A stretch of DNA of 64,000 nt from Vogesella margarita (GTDB lineage: Bacteria > Pseudomonadota > Gammaproteobacteria > Burkholderiales > Chromobacteriaceae). Below, piece by piece: positions 18,388 to 26,423 of the stretch (position 1 is the first letter of the stretch; each line of letters begins with the position of its first letter). A model generated the notes under the pieces. That model saw nothing but the letters and a program-made list of their open reading frames with translations. It had not been told where the DNA came from and made no database searches. The position numbers and the translations under genes were made by a program. The DNA lies in NCBI RefSeq assembly GCF_028548475.1, contig NZ_JAQQLE010000013.1:1-64000 (forward strand), written 5' to 3'.

Positions 18388-20564
18388 TATTGCTGCTCCT
18401 CTTTTGCGTCGGGATGGCTGTTTTTGAGTGCCGGCAAGGTCAGCGAAAACTCCGCGCCGCCGGTCTCGAGATTACGGGCGGCAAGACGGCCGCCAATGCT
18501 TTCGATGATGGTCTGGCTGATGGTCAGCCCCAACCCCATGCCCTCGCTCTTTGAACTGTAAAACGGGTCAAAGACGTGTGGCAGGATATTTTCCGGTATA
18601 CCGGTGCCGTTGTCACGGATGCCCAGCCGGACATGTCGACCGCGGCGTTCGCTGTAGGCGAAGATCCGCATCGCTTCGTCGCTGCGGTTTTTCTCGGTCA
18701 TGGCATCGACGGCATTCTTGATCAGGTTGATGATCACCTGTTCCAGCTGGATGCTGTCCGCCATCACCTGCGGCAAACCTTCAGCCAGATCGGTGGTGAC
18801 GATCACCCCGCGCGCGGCCAGTTCACTCTTGGTCAGGTCCAGCGCGCTGCGCAGCGCGTCGTTGATATTGAGCGGCGCCACCTCCGGCTGCTTGCGGCTG
18901 GCCAGCTCGCGCAGGCGGCGGATGATCTGGCCGGCTCGATTGGCCTGTCGTACAGAGGAGACCAGCGAGATACGCAGCAATACCGGATCAGGATTGGCGT
19001 CGTCCATCATCGCAAGGCAAGCCTCGTTGTAGCTCATGATCGCCGACAGCGGCTGGTTGATCTCGTGTGCCACGCCGGACGACATTTCGCCCAGCGTATT
19101 GATGCGGGCGACGCGCGCCAGTTCGTCCTGGTGTTTTTTCAGCTGCATTTCGCTGGCTTTCAGGGCGGCGACCATGTCCTGGCGCAGCTTGCCGACGTGG
19201 CGGAAGCTGAGCAGATAACGCACCGCAACGTTGGCCGCATCGTTCAGCGGAATGAACTCGCCCTCGATCTCGCACTCCTGCCCTTGGGCGTCGATCAGGA
19301 TGCTGCCTGGCGGCAGCATCGCTCGTACTTTTTTCTCAATCAGGCGGGGCAGGACATGCACACGGCGCTGGTTGCGCGGATAGCAGATGCTGAAGCGGGC
19401 TCCATCCAGCTGTTTGCCCTGCAAGGCCGCATCCCCGGTCAATACCATGGCGCGGGTATTGGCGTACAACACCTGGTTGCGCGTCGACAGTAACAGCACG
19501 GCATCATCCGTCGCCTGCAAGGCGATATGTTCCAGCGTGGCCAGAGGCTGCGGTGCGGCAACCGGTGACGGCAGTACCGGCAGCGGGGCAGAGCGCCGGA
19601 AGAGGCTGTGCGACAAGATACCGACGCCCAGCAGACCACAGCCAGCAAGCAGCAGCCATGGCAGCCAGCCCGGTGCTGGCTGACTCAGTTGCAGCACATA
19701 CGGCAGTGCCTGCCCCGGCACGACAAGCGTTTGCTGCAGCGGCCCCGGCAAGGCCGGCAAGGACCAGTCCGCGGCGGCATTGCCGGCCAACGGTGCCCCT
19801 CCCGCTACGGCACGAATCGACAGCTGCAACGGACTGTTGCCAGGCTGCGGCAACAGCTGGCGCACGTCGATAAAGACGACCGCCACGCCACTCAGCTTTT
19901 CCAGTCGCTGCGCCGGCGTAACTGGCAACAGGCCACCGGCATAGGCCGCCTTGACGAGGGCGACACCCGGAGCACCGTCACGATAGGTGAACGGCTCGCT
20001 GACCTTCATTTCGCCACTGTCGATGGCGTCCGTCACCGCCGCTGCGAAAAAGCTGTCAGTCGCCAGATCCAGTCCGTGCAGATACTCGAGACGGCCGCTG
20101 GTGGGGCCTGGGAGCAGGGTGGTCAACGGTAGGTAATGGCTGCGCGCGGGAGCAGGGAACCAGGCGCTGCTTTCCGCCCAGGTATTGCTTCCCGGGTCAC
20201 GATATTCCCGGATCATGAACAGGGCGCGCCGTCGGTAGCTCTGCTGCAACTCGAAAGCGTCGCGACTGCCGGTATCGACCTTCTGCTGGAAGCCTGCGGC
20301 CACCACGAAAGAGGGTATTCCAGTGCCACTTTGTGAGGTGACGGCATTCACGGATGCCAGCTGCTGCAGCATTAGTGCGCTGTAATCCAGTTGCCGCTGC
20401 AGCAGCGCCTGGTTCAGTCGTACGGCCTGCTCAAATGCTTGCTGCCTATCACGCTCCAGCTGCACCGCCAACGCGTAGCACAACAACAGGCAAAGCAGAC
20501 CCGACAGCCACTTAGCCCCCCCGTGTTGTCGTACCGCCTGCAGAAATGTTTTTATTGTGATCAA
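18387..20564 (-). CDS. CHASE/PAS sensor histidine kinase
   Basis: The membrane kinase (725 residues from the proposed start) has an N-terminal membrane helix (WLSGLLCLLLCYALAVQL), a large periplasmic CHASE-like sensor (about 40-290), a second membrane helix (WLPWLLLAGCGLLGVGIL), a PAS-like domain (LEHIALQATDDAVLLLSTRN), HisKA with phospho-His in SSGVAHEINQPLSAIM, and a HATPase_c domain (DNGTGIPENI, GMGLGLTIS). An ATG/GTG-type start further upstream would run about 100 bases into msrA. The TTG at 20564, placing the first helix near residue 20, is therefore preferred but has only a weak GAAAG site. The ligand is unknown. It pairs with the FixJ-like regulator downstream. Confidence 0.85.
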   Translation of the reverse strand: MITIKTFLQAVRQHGGAKWLSGLLCLLLCYALAVQLERDRQQAFEQAVRLNQALLQRQLDYSALMLQQLASVNAVTSQSGTGIPSFVVAAGFQQKVDTGSRDAFELQQSYRRRALFMIREYRDPGSNTWAESSAWFPAPARSHYLPLTTLLPGPTSGRLEYLHGLDLATDSFFAAAVTDAIDSGEMKVSEPFTYRDGAPGVALVKAAYAGGLLPVTPAQRLEKLSGVAVVFIDVRQLLPQPGNSPLQLSIRAVAGGAPLAGNAAADWSLPALPGPLQQTLVVPGQALPYVLQLSQPAPGWLPWLLLAGCGLLGVGILSHSLFRRSAPLPVLPSPVAAPQPLATLEHIALQATDDAVLLLSTRNQVLYANTRAMVLTGDAALQGKQLDGARFSICYPRNQRRVHVLPRLIEKKVRAMLPPGSILIDAQGQECEIEGEFIPLNDAANVAVRYLLSFRHVGKLRQDMVAALKASEMQLKKHQDELARVARINTLGEMSSGVAHEINQPLSAIMSYNEACLAMMDDANPDPVLLRISLVSSVRQANRAGQIIRRLRELASRKQPEVAPLNINDALRSALDLTKSELAARGVIVTTDLAEGLPQVMADSIQLEQVIINLIKNAVDAMTEKNRSDEAMRIFAYSERRGRHVRLGIRDNGTGIPENILPHVFDPFYSSKSEGMGLGLTISQTIIESIGGRLAARNLETGGAEFSLTLPALKNSHPDAKEEQQ

Positions 20565-20581
20565 GTCCGGACTTTCAATGG

Positions 20582-21127
20582 CTAATCGGTCAGGCCTCGC
20601 TGCTGCAGCGCGGTCAATACCTGCTCGCCTTTCATTACCTTGCCGGCGATGACCGCGCGGCAATAGGGTGCATAAGGATTCAGCTCATAATAACGGTGAT
20701 GCTCGGTTTCGGCAGGGTAAAAGGTGGCGGCCGGCTGCGACTGCGTCACGATCTGCACGTCAGGCGGCAAGGTTGGCCGCAACTCGTCAATGATGCGCGC
20801 CAGCGCGGCTTCCTGCTCCGGAAAATGCCAGAACACCGCCGAGCGGTATTGCGTGCCGACATCGTGGCCTTGCCTGTTTGGCGTTGTCGGGTCGTGAGTG
20901 GCGAAAAAAAGCCGCAGCAGGTTTTCGTAGCTGACAACTTCATCATCGAATTCGATTTCGACCGCTTCGGCATGGCCGGTGCGGCCGCTACACACCTGTT
21001 CGTAGGCGGGATTGGCGGTCACGCCACCGGTATAACCGGGTGTTACCGACTTGACGCCCGGCACCTGGCGAAAAACCGCCTCGGTACACCAGAAGCAGCC
21101 TCCGGCGAATGTTGCCTTGTTCAACAT
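20582..21127 (-). CDS. msrA: Peptide methionine-S-sulfoxide reductase MsrA
   Basis: The 181-residue enzyme reduces the S form of methionine sulfoxide in oxidised proteins. The active-site motif GGCFWCTE is at residues 9-16, and VTPGYTGG and GHAEAVEIEFD are family segments. The length is that of a stand-alone MsrA. An exact copy of the dispersed 14-mer lies inside and encodes LRPTL. Confidence 0.95.
   Translation of the reverse strand: MLNKATFAGGCFWCTEAVFRQVPGVKSVTPGYTGGVTANPAYEQVCSGRTGHAEAVEIEFDDEVVSYENLLRLFFATHDPTTPNRQGHDVGTQYRSAVFWHFPEQEAALARIIDELRPTLPPDVQIVTQSQPAATFYPAETEHHRYYELNPYAPYCRAVIAGKVMKGEQVLTALQQRGLTD
20769..20782 (-). repeat. Dispersed 14-mer, exact copy (C form)
   Basis: AAGGTTGGCCGCAA on the plus strand lies within msrA, where the coding strand reads LRPTL. 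Confidence 0.85.
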
Positions 21128-21165
21128 GATGTAGTCCTCGTTCCGGCATGACCCGTGCTGTCGTT

Positions 21166-22107
21166 TCAGGGGAGTGTAGATAAATTATCTGCCAGCAAAC
21201 GGAAAAAGCCATCACTATCAACAGTTGTAAGATAGTTCACATTTGCGGGTTTCCCGGTAACGCCCCACCAGTCTACCGGTGTAGCGCCCAGCGTCAGCTC
21301 GCTGTTCTGCTCCACCGCCACATGCACCCTGCGTCCGGAAAACAGTCCCGGCTGCAGCACGTAGGCGATCACGGTCGGATCATGCAGCGGCGCGCCATCG
21401 GCGCCATAACGCTGCACATCGAAACGCTCCAGCGTGGTCAGGATATCGGCCGCCAGATTGCCGGCGCGGTTGGGCAGGGCGCGCAGCAAGCCGATGCGCG
21501 CCGGCGACGCGGTCGCCTTGTGCGTAACATCCAGCGGCAGCATGGTGATGCTGGCACTGCACGCCAGCACCGTAGCCGCTGCGTCCGGGTCGACATAGAT
21601 ATTGAACTCCGCCGACGGCGTGATGTTGCCGCCTTCAAAGTAGGCGCCACCCATCAGCACGATTTCGCGGATGCGGCCAACGATGTCCGGCGCCCGTACG
21701 ATCGCCATCGCCAGGTTGGTCAACGGCCCCAACATGCACAGCGTGACCGTGCCGGCCTCGCGCTCGCGCAGGGTACGGATGATGAAATCGACAGCGTGCT
21801 CCTGCTGCAACGGCATCACTGGCTCATGCAGCGGCACGCCATCCAGCCCGGTCTTGCCGTGTACGTGCTCGGCGGTGACCAGCGGACGCAGAAGAGGGCG
21901 CCCGCAGCCGGCATAAACCGGCACCTCCGGCCGCCCGGCCCACTCGCAAATGATTCGAGCATTCTTTGCCGTCAACTCCAGCGGCACATTGCCTGCCACC
22001 ACCGAAATTCCGACAACTTCGAGCTGGGGCGAGCCTAAAGCTGTCAAAATAGCGACCGCATCGTCCTGGCCCGGATCGGTATCAATAATTATCGCGGTCT
22101 TGCTCAT
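21166..22107 (-). CDS. Inosine/uridine-preferring nucleoside hydrolase
   Basis: The 313-residue protein belongs to the IunH/RihA family and splits nucleosides into base and ribose. The calcium-binding N-terminal motif IIIDTDPGQDDAVAIL is at residues 6-21. The family segments LGPLTNLAMA, EIVLMGGAYFEGGNITPSAEFNIYVDPDAA and PTVIAYVLQP are also present. The exact substrate cannot be told. It is divergent from dusC, with a 107-base gap holding one near-copy of the dispersed 14-mer (22169-22182). Confidence 0.92.
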   Translation of the reverse strand: MSKTAIIIDTDPGQDDAVAILTALGSPQLEVVGISVVAGNVPLELTAKNARIICEWAGRPEVPVYAGCGRPLLRPLVTAEHVHGKTGLDGVPLHEPVMPLQQEHAVDFIIRTLREREAGTVTLCMLGPLTNLAMAIVRAPDIVGRIREIVLMGGAYFEGGNITPSAEFNIYVDPDAAATVLACSASITMLPLDVTHKATASPARIGLLRALPNRAGNLAADILTTLERFDVQRYGADGAPLHDPTVIAYVLQPGLFSGRRVHVAVEQNSELTLGATPVDWWGVTGKPANVNYLTTVDSDGFFRLLADNLSTLP

Positions 22108-22214
22108 GATGAATGGCTTGCCTTTGATGCAAAGGCGCCAAGATTTACCATGCCCCGTTTAAAAGTCAAGCGTTGGCCGCAAGGCGGAGCTTTCTCAGTT
22201 TTGGTGAAAATAGT

Positions 22215-23168
22215 ATGAAGATCGTATTGGCCCCGATGGAAGGGCTTGTAGATGACGTGATGCGGGATGTGCTGACCGAGATTGGCGGCATCGATTGGTG
22301 TGTTACCGAGTTCATTCGCGTCACCAATGCCTTGCTGCCGGTAAAGACTTTTCACCGCCTGGCACCCGAACTGCAGCAGCAGTCAAAAACACGAGCGGGC
22401 ACACCGGTACGCTTGCAATTGCTTGGCTCCGATCCGGCCTGCCTGGCCGATAACGCGGCAAGGGCGGCGGAACTGGGCGCGCCGGTCATCGACCTGAATT
22501 TTGGCTGCCCGGCGCCGACCGTTAACCGCCATCGCGGCGGCGCCGTGTTGCTCAAAGAACCGCAAACGCTCTACGAGATCGTCACCGCAGTCCGCGCTGC
22601 GGTACCCGCCGACATCCCGGTCACCGCGAAGATGCGACTGGGCTATGAAGATACCAGCCTGACGCTGGATTGCGCCCGCGCCATCAACGCCGCCGGCGCG
22701 GCGGAACTGACTGTCCATGCCCGCACCAAGGTGGAAGGCTACAAACCGCCGGCACACTGGGAGTGGTTTGCCCGGATCAAGGAAGTGATCGACATCCCGC
22801 TGATTGCCAATGGCGAAGTCTGGACCCTGGAAGACTATTGCAACATTCGAGAGGTCAGCCAGTGCGAAACGATCATGATCGGCCGCGGCCTGATTGCCGC
22901 CCCCGATTTTGCCAAGCGCATCAAACACCTGCAGCAAACCGGCACCAAACTGCCACCGAAGCCATGGCCCGAGGTGCTGGCGCATGTCGACAACTTGTTC
23001 ACGCAATGTCAGCTGCGTGCCGGTGACAGCAGCTATGCCGTCAGCAGGGTCAAACAATGGCTCAACCAGCTGAAACGGACCTATATCGAAGCCGGCGATT
23101 TCTTCAATGAAATCAGGTCAATACGCGAACCTGAGCAGCTAAAAAGCAAGCTAGACGCAGCCCATTAA
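22215..23168 (+). CDS. dusC: tRNA-dihydrouridine synthase (DusC-like)
   Basis: The 317-residue flavoenzyme reduces uridine to dihydrouridine in tRNA. It begins MKIVLAPMEGLVDDVMRD, with the FMN-site APMEG, the catalytic Cys in FGCPAPTVNRHRGGAVLL, and LTVHARTKVEGYKPPAHWEW and NGEVWTLEDY typical of the DusC (U16) branch. An in-frame extension to 22173 is unlikely because the family starts at this Met. It is followed by a terminator at 23290, before the dif region. Confidence 0.9.
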   Translation: MKIVLAPMEGLVDDVMRDVLTEIGGIDWCVTEFIRVTNALLPVKTFHRLAPELQQQSKTRAGTPVRLQLLGSDPACLADNAARAAELGAPVIDLNFGCPAPTVNRHRGGAVLLKEPQTLYEIVTAVRAAVPADIPVTAKMRLGYEDTSLTLDCARAINAAGAAELTVHARTKVEGYKPPAHWEWFARIKEVIDIPLIANGEVWTLEDYCNIREVSQCETIMIGRGLIAAPDFAKRIKHLQQTGTKLPPKPWPEVLAHVDNLFTQCQLRAGDSSYAVSRVKQWLNQLKRTYIEAGDFFNEIRSIREPEQLKSKLDAAH

Positions 23169-23686
23169 AGACTAGGTATTTTTACGAATAGCCATTACAC
23201 CGATGGTAGCCTTATCATTAACCATGCTTTCTGATATGGAATGGCGTTCCTCATCTGAAGCGTAACGGAGATCAAATCCGTGCTTCCAAAACCTCCTGCC
23301 ATCGGTGACTGATGCTGGAGGTTCTTTTTTTGCCCGCCGTTCGGTGTTTGGTTTGCTGACGGGCATCGCTTAGACAAGCCCAGCAATGCCAAACCGTCCA
23401 TGGCTGATCGAACCTGGACTTACTCACGGTCAAAACCAGCCCGACACGAACTAACGCTTGTGCACAAGCTTGCATGCAAATGAACGTTCATCCAGGAATG
23501 AGTACGCCAGGATTGATTCCAGCCACCCAAGATCATGCATGATGCGAGAAAACCCAAGCCAGACGGGATTTTTGGGCGGATTTTCGCAAAAAGATCGGCC
23601 AATTGGCCGTGGCCGGTCTTGTGATTCTGACGACGCTGGCGAGCCCAGTTAATGCTGAAAAAGCCCCCCAAGGGGTTTAGCCGTTC
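23169..23686. other. Intergenic region between dusC and dif
   Basis: No gene is recognised in these 518 bases beyond the terminator at 23290. Several minus-strand open frames of 60-90 codons overlap one another and lack recognisable features. The resemblance of its hairpin to one in the prophage suggests it may carry remains of an earlier dif-integrated phage. Confidence 0.5.
23290..23331 (+). terminator. Intrinsic terminator upstream of dif
   Basis: AACCTCC and GGAGGTT enclose a 20-base loop, and seven T follow. It can end the dusC transcript. Its sequence is clearly related to the prophage terminator at 24452-24491 read on the opposite strand. Confidence 0.7.
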
Positions 23687-23714
23687 GTGTCGCATAATGT
23701 TTATTATGTCAAAT
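23687..23714 (+). other. dif: dif site (left prophage junction, attL)
   Basis: The 28 bases are GTGTCGCATAA (XerC arm), TGTTTA (centre) and TTATGTCAAAT (XerD arm). They agree closely with the proteobacterial dif consensus (E. coli XerC arm GGTGCGCATAA, XerD arm TTATGTTAAAT). XerCD resolve chromosome dimers here with help from FtsK. After phage insertion the XerC arm is chromosomal and the XerD arm is phage-derived. Of the two copies, this one has the better XerC arm and is probably the working dif. Confidence 0.9.
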
Positions 23715-23807
23715 TACGCACCCGATTCCGCCACTTTTTGCACTCCTCTCGCGTGGCTTGCAGCTGTTTTTCAGTGTTGCAATTCAGATACACTAAAAAT
23801 TTGCAAA

Positions 23808-24260
23808 ATGCGTAAAGAGTTCAAAATCTACTGCACGTCGCCAGACATTAGGCCGGATCACCTGATCCGGCTTTTTCATTTCGGCCGCACCGAGACCGAG
23901 CTTGCCAGTGTGCTACACACCGACGTGGCAACGATTCGGCGCTGGAAGTCCGGCACCTTGGCCGTACCGCTGCTGTGCGTCAAACACCTTGAGCTGCTGG
24001 ACGCCGACAACGTGCTGCGTTGTCCTGGCGTTTGGCACGGCACCCGCGCCGAAGGCTCAAAGCTGGTAATCCCATACGGCACTGAACTGACCTTCGACTA
24101 TGCCGAGGTCGAACGCCTCAGCCAGTACCGCCGCCTATACCACTTGCATGCCATGCAGACCGATTTGGTGGAAAAACTGATGATGGAACGCGACTTCTAC
24201 CGCGAAAACTGCCACCGGCAGGCGCGGTTCGGGCTTATGTTAAATAGGCTATTTGGATAG
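23808..24260 (+). CDS. Phage HTH regulator (DUF3653-like)
   Basis: The 150-residue protein starts at 23808. An in-frame extension back across dif to 23652 is possible but spans the integration junction and is rejected. Residues about 20-50 (GRTETELASVLHTDVATIRRWKSGTLAVP) look like a helix-turn-helix, and LRCPGVWHG follows as in DUF3653 phage proteins. The C-terminal third is helical. It is on the plus strand, opposite to the structural genes. In the circular phage it would follow directly on the repressor gene now at the right end. Confidence 0.75.
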   Translation: MRKEFKIYCTSPDIRPDHLIRLFHFGRTETELASVLHTDVATIRRWKSGTLAVPLLCVKHLELLDADNVLRCPGVWHGTRAEGSKLVIPYGTELTFDYAEVERLSQYRRLYHLHAMQTDLVEKLMMERDFYRENCHRQARFGLMLNRLFG

Positions 24261-24451
24261 ACCGTGGGGCGCTGCCCCACCCCCGCTCTCGGCGAGGGCC
24301 AGCCGGGCAGGTGTAAAAAGCCCCACCTGCCCAGCAGGCGGAAGCGTCTTTGAGTGGGCAGCGGCTCAAGGGCTTTCGCGGCATAAAACCCGCACGGTAA
24401 AGCTGTGCGGATTTATTCCACGACCCTTGACCGCACGAAGCGTGCCCTCAT
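24261..24451. other. Phage intergenic region with strong hairpins (origin or packaging signal candidate)
   Basis: Three hairpins are packed here: GTGGGGC/GCCCCAC at 24264-24280, GGGCAGGTG/CACCTGCCC at 24305-24332, and CCGCAC/GTGCGG at 24390-24410. Filamentous phages keep their replication origins and packaging signal in a gene-free hairpin region. This is the largest such region in the prophage, so it is the best candidate. No nick site could be proven. Confidence 0.55.
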
Positions 24452-24491
24452 GAAAAAAAAAACCTCCTGCGCCAGTCACCGACAGCAGGAG
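24452..24491 (-). terminator. Terminator of the phage structural operon
   Basis: CCTCCTGC at 24463-24470 pairs with GCAGGAGG at 24484-24491. On the minus strand a run of ten T follows. It lies 28 bases after the last gene of the operon. Confidence 0.88.
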
Positions 24492-24519
24492 GGTTGCAAG
24501 CTTAGGCGCCCTACTTCAA

Positions 24520-24960
24520 CTACGTGAAATGACGACGATCAACATACAAACGATCAAGCGCTGACACCGTTGCCGCTGAACGGGTCAGTCGCGGGTCTTG
24601 CTTGATTTCGTAATCAATCAGTCGCTCAACAGTTCTGCGATCACCACCACAAGCTGTCAGGAGCTTCCGATAGCTTGGCGTGCTGCGATAATCACCGCCA
24701 GCTTGTGCGCCCTCCTTTGAGCCACCAGTAAATTCCGACTGCTGATCTTGCTGCGGCTTACGCGCGACATTGGGCAGCGCACGAGAAACAAACGGCTTGT
24801 CATCAGCTGAACGTCGATAGAACTCTTTCGTCTTCCGCTGCCAATGTTCCAGGGCAAGGAAGCAAAGTGCAGCCAACAAGGCGATCAGGTTGTCATTCGT
24901 AACCGCATACATGGCAACAAAAATAAGGATGGATACAGCAACACCGAAAACCTTGAACAT
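24520..24960 (-). CDS. Phage membrane protein of unknown function
   Basis: The 146-residue protein has two N-terminal membrane helices (VAVSILIFVAMYAV and LIALLAALCFLAL), a charged linker, and a C-terminal helical segment (SYRKLLTACGGDRRTVERLIDYEIKQ). That helical segment resembles a small domain found in many phage and plasmid proteins. It is the last gene of the structural operon, after Zot. The function is unknown; a role in assembly is only suggested by position. Confidence 0.65.
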   Translation of the reverse strand: MFKVFGVAVSILIFVAMYAVTNDNLIALLAALCFLALEHWQRKTKEFYRRSADDKPFVSRALPNVARKPQQDQQSEFTGGSKEGAQAGGDYRSTPSYRKLLTACGGDRRTVERLIDYEIKQDPRLTRSAATVSALDRLYVDRRHFT

Positions 24961-25017
24961 AGCGTAGCGTCACACGAGCAATGATCCGCCCATGATAATG
25001 CGATAAATGCAGATGCG

Positions 25018-26157
25018 CTAAAAAATGCGCTCCGGCGTCACCATCAGATTCGGCTTGCCGGTAGTGTCGGGCACCGAGTAGCTATCGACTTCAGCGGTCG
25101 CATCGTCGGCAGGGTCTGGACGATTGCGATCAGGTGCAAGAGCAGCAGCGACTGGCGGCGGCGAGGCGCTGCGAACAGTGTACGGGTCAAACGGCGGGTT
25201 CTTGATGTAGTCGCGGCAAGTCTTGTCGTCAGCAGGGTAGACCGTGGCCTGATCAGTGAAGCAGGTGCACTTGGTCGAATTGACGATGCAACCGGCAATA
25301 CGGGGCACATTCGTGACTGAGCGCATGCCATCGTACATCGGCGCCGTTTCCGGCTGATTCACGATGCGCGGCAGCGAGGGCTGCACAAGGGTGGCGAAGC
25401 CTTCGACCGGCTGAAGCCCCCCACCCTCCTTAAATCGAGCAGAGTTCAATGAAGTTTGAGCCAATGGCTGTGAAGCATCAGAAGACACCGGCGGATCAAT
25501 ACGGGAGGTGACGTTACGGTAGAGATACCAGCCACCACCCACCAAAGTCAGGATGACCGCCGCGACCACATAGATTTGCTTCGGTATACGGCGCTTGTGC
25601 TTGAGATGGCGCGTGGCGGACTTGTAGAGGCCGAACACCTTCTTGGGGGGCTTGTACGAGCGGGTGACCGCCACACGAAGCGCAGACGACGAATCCGGGT
25701 CAACACACTGGGTCCACTCGAACAGAGTCTGGATACCCAAGGCGTTGGTCTTGATATCGACGTGGCGACCGGCCAACTTGCGGATGTTGTTGTCGAGCAA
25801 GGACGGGTTCTGCGTAATCAGCCAGAAATCGACGCCAGTGTGTCGGTGGGTCTCGAAGGCGGCAACATGGTCGGGAACCTTGGAAGTCGCGCCACGAGGC
25901 CGGTAGACGTTCTGCGCTTCATCAATAAGGATGATCGCGTTATCCGGAAAGGTAAAAACCGGTCGGGTGATAGTGGGGTCTTCTTCGGATGCAACATGCG
26001 TCGTCCATTCGGCAATGGGCGGCGTTTTTTCATGGGGGATGAGCAAGTCGGGAATGCCCATCACAAACAGCGGCCGTGAGCCCTGTTCCTCAAGCAGCAT
26101 GGAAACCGCCAAGGCGGTTTTGCCTGCACCTGGTTGACCGGTAATGACGGTGATCAT
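25018..26157 (-). CDS. zot: Zot-family phage assembly ATPase (pI-like)
   Basis: The 379-residue protein begins MITVITGQPGAGKTALAVSML, with Walker A GQPGAGKT at residues 7-14, Walker B-like AIILIDEAQNVYRPRG, and a membrane helix near residue 195-210 (IYVVAAVILTLVGGGWYLY). The C-terminal periplasmic part has four Cys. Zot/pI proteins drive extrusion of the virion through the inner membrane. The toxin name comes from the Vibrio phage homologue and does not imply toxicity here. Its start overlaps the pVI-like gene by four bases. Confidence 0.92.
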   Translation of the reverse strand: MITVITGQPGAGKTALAVSMLLEEQGSRPLFVMGIPDLLIPHEKTPPIAEWTTHVASEEDPTITRPVFTFPDNAIILIDEAQNVYRPRGATSKVPDHVAAFETHRHTGVDFWLITQNPSLLDNNIRKLAGRHVDIKTNALGIQTLFEWTQCVDPDSSSALRVAVTRSYKPPKKVFGLYKSATRHLKHKRRIPKQIYVVAAVILTLVGGGWYLYRNVTSRIDPPVSSDASQPLAQTSLNSARFKEGGGLQPVEGFATLVQPSLPRIVNQPETAPMYDGMRSVTNVPRIAGCIVNSTKCTCFTDQATVYPADDKTCRDYIKNPPFDPYTVRSASPPPVAAALAPDRNRPDPADDATAEVDSYSVPDTTGKPNLMVTPERIF

Positions 26158-26423
26158 TTGAATTCGAACCTCTTGAACGTGTTCATCGAAAGGCGGAAGG
26201 CAAAGGCGCCGACCAGAATGCCGAGGGCTTCGCCGAAGCCGGAGAGGCCAACCAGATTCATGGCCACGGAGGGCATAGCAGAAAAATTGTTTTGAATGGC
26301 GGTATTGAGGCCAGAAAGCACGGCAGTCATGCCGGTGTAACTGACAATCGAAATCCCCAGCGCCACCAAAATACGCGACAGCAAAGGCTTAACGAGGTCA
26401 AGAAGGACAGAAATCAAGTTCAT
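26154..26423 (-). CDS. pVI-like minor virion protein (DUF2523)
   Basis: The 89-residue hydrophobic protein has three predicted membrane segments (LVALGISIVSYTGM, FSAMPSVAMNLVGLSGF, GEALGILVGAFAF). DUF2523 proteins stand between the adsorption protein and Zot in inoviruses and correspond to pVI, which caps the virion end. Four-base overlaps on both sides (ATGA) show translational coupling with the TspB-like gene and zot. Confidence 0.85.
   Translation of the reverse strand: MNLISVLLDLVKPLLSRILVALGISIVSYTGMTAVLSGLNTAIQNNFSAMPSVAMNLVGLSGFGEALGILVGAFAFRLSMNTFKRFEFK

Noticed and set aside
17743-20564. Naming the two-component pair FixLJ
   Set aside because: The kinase has a CHASE-like periplasmic sensor and lacks a visible heme PAS, so oxygen sensing is not supported.
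25018-26157. Zot as a toxin gene
   Set aside because: The family is the filamentous phage pI assembly ATPase. Toxin activity is reported for the Vibrio homologue only and cannot be inferred here.
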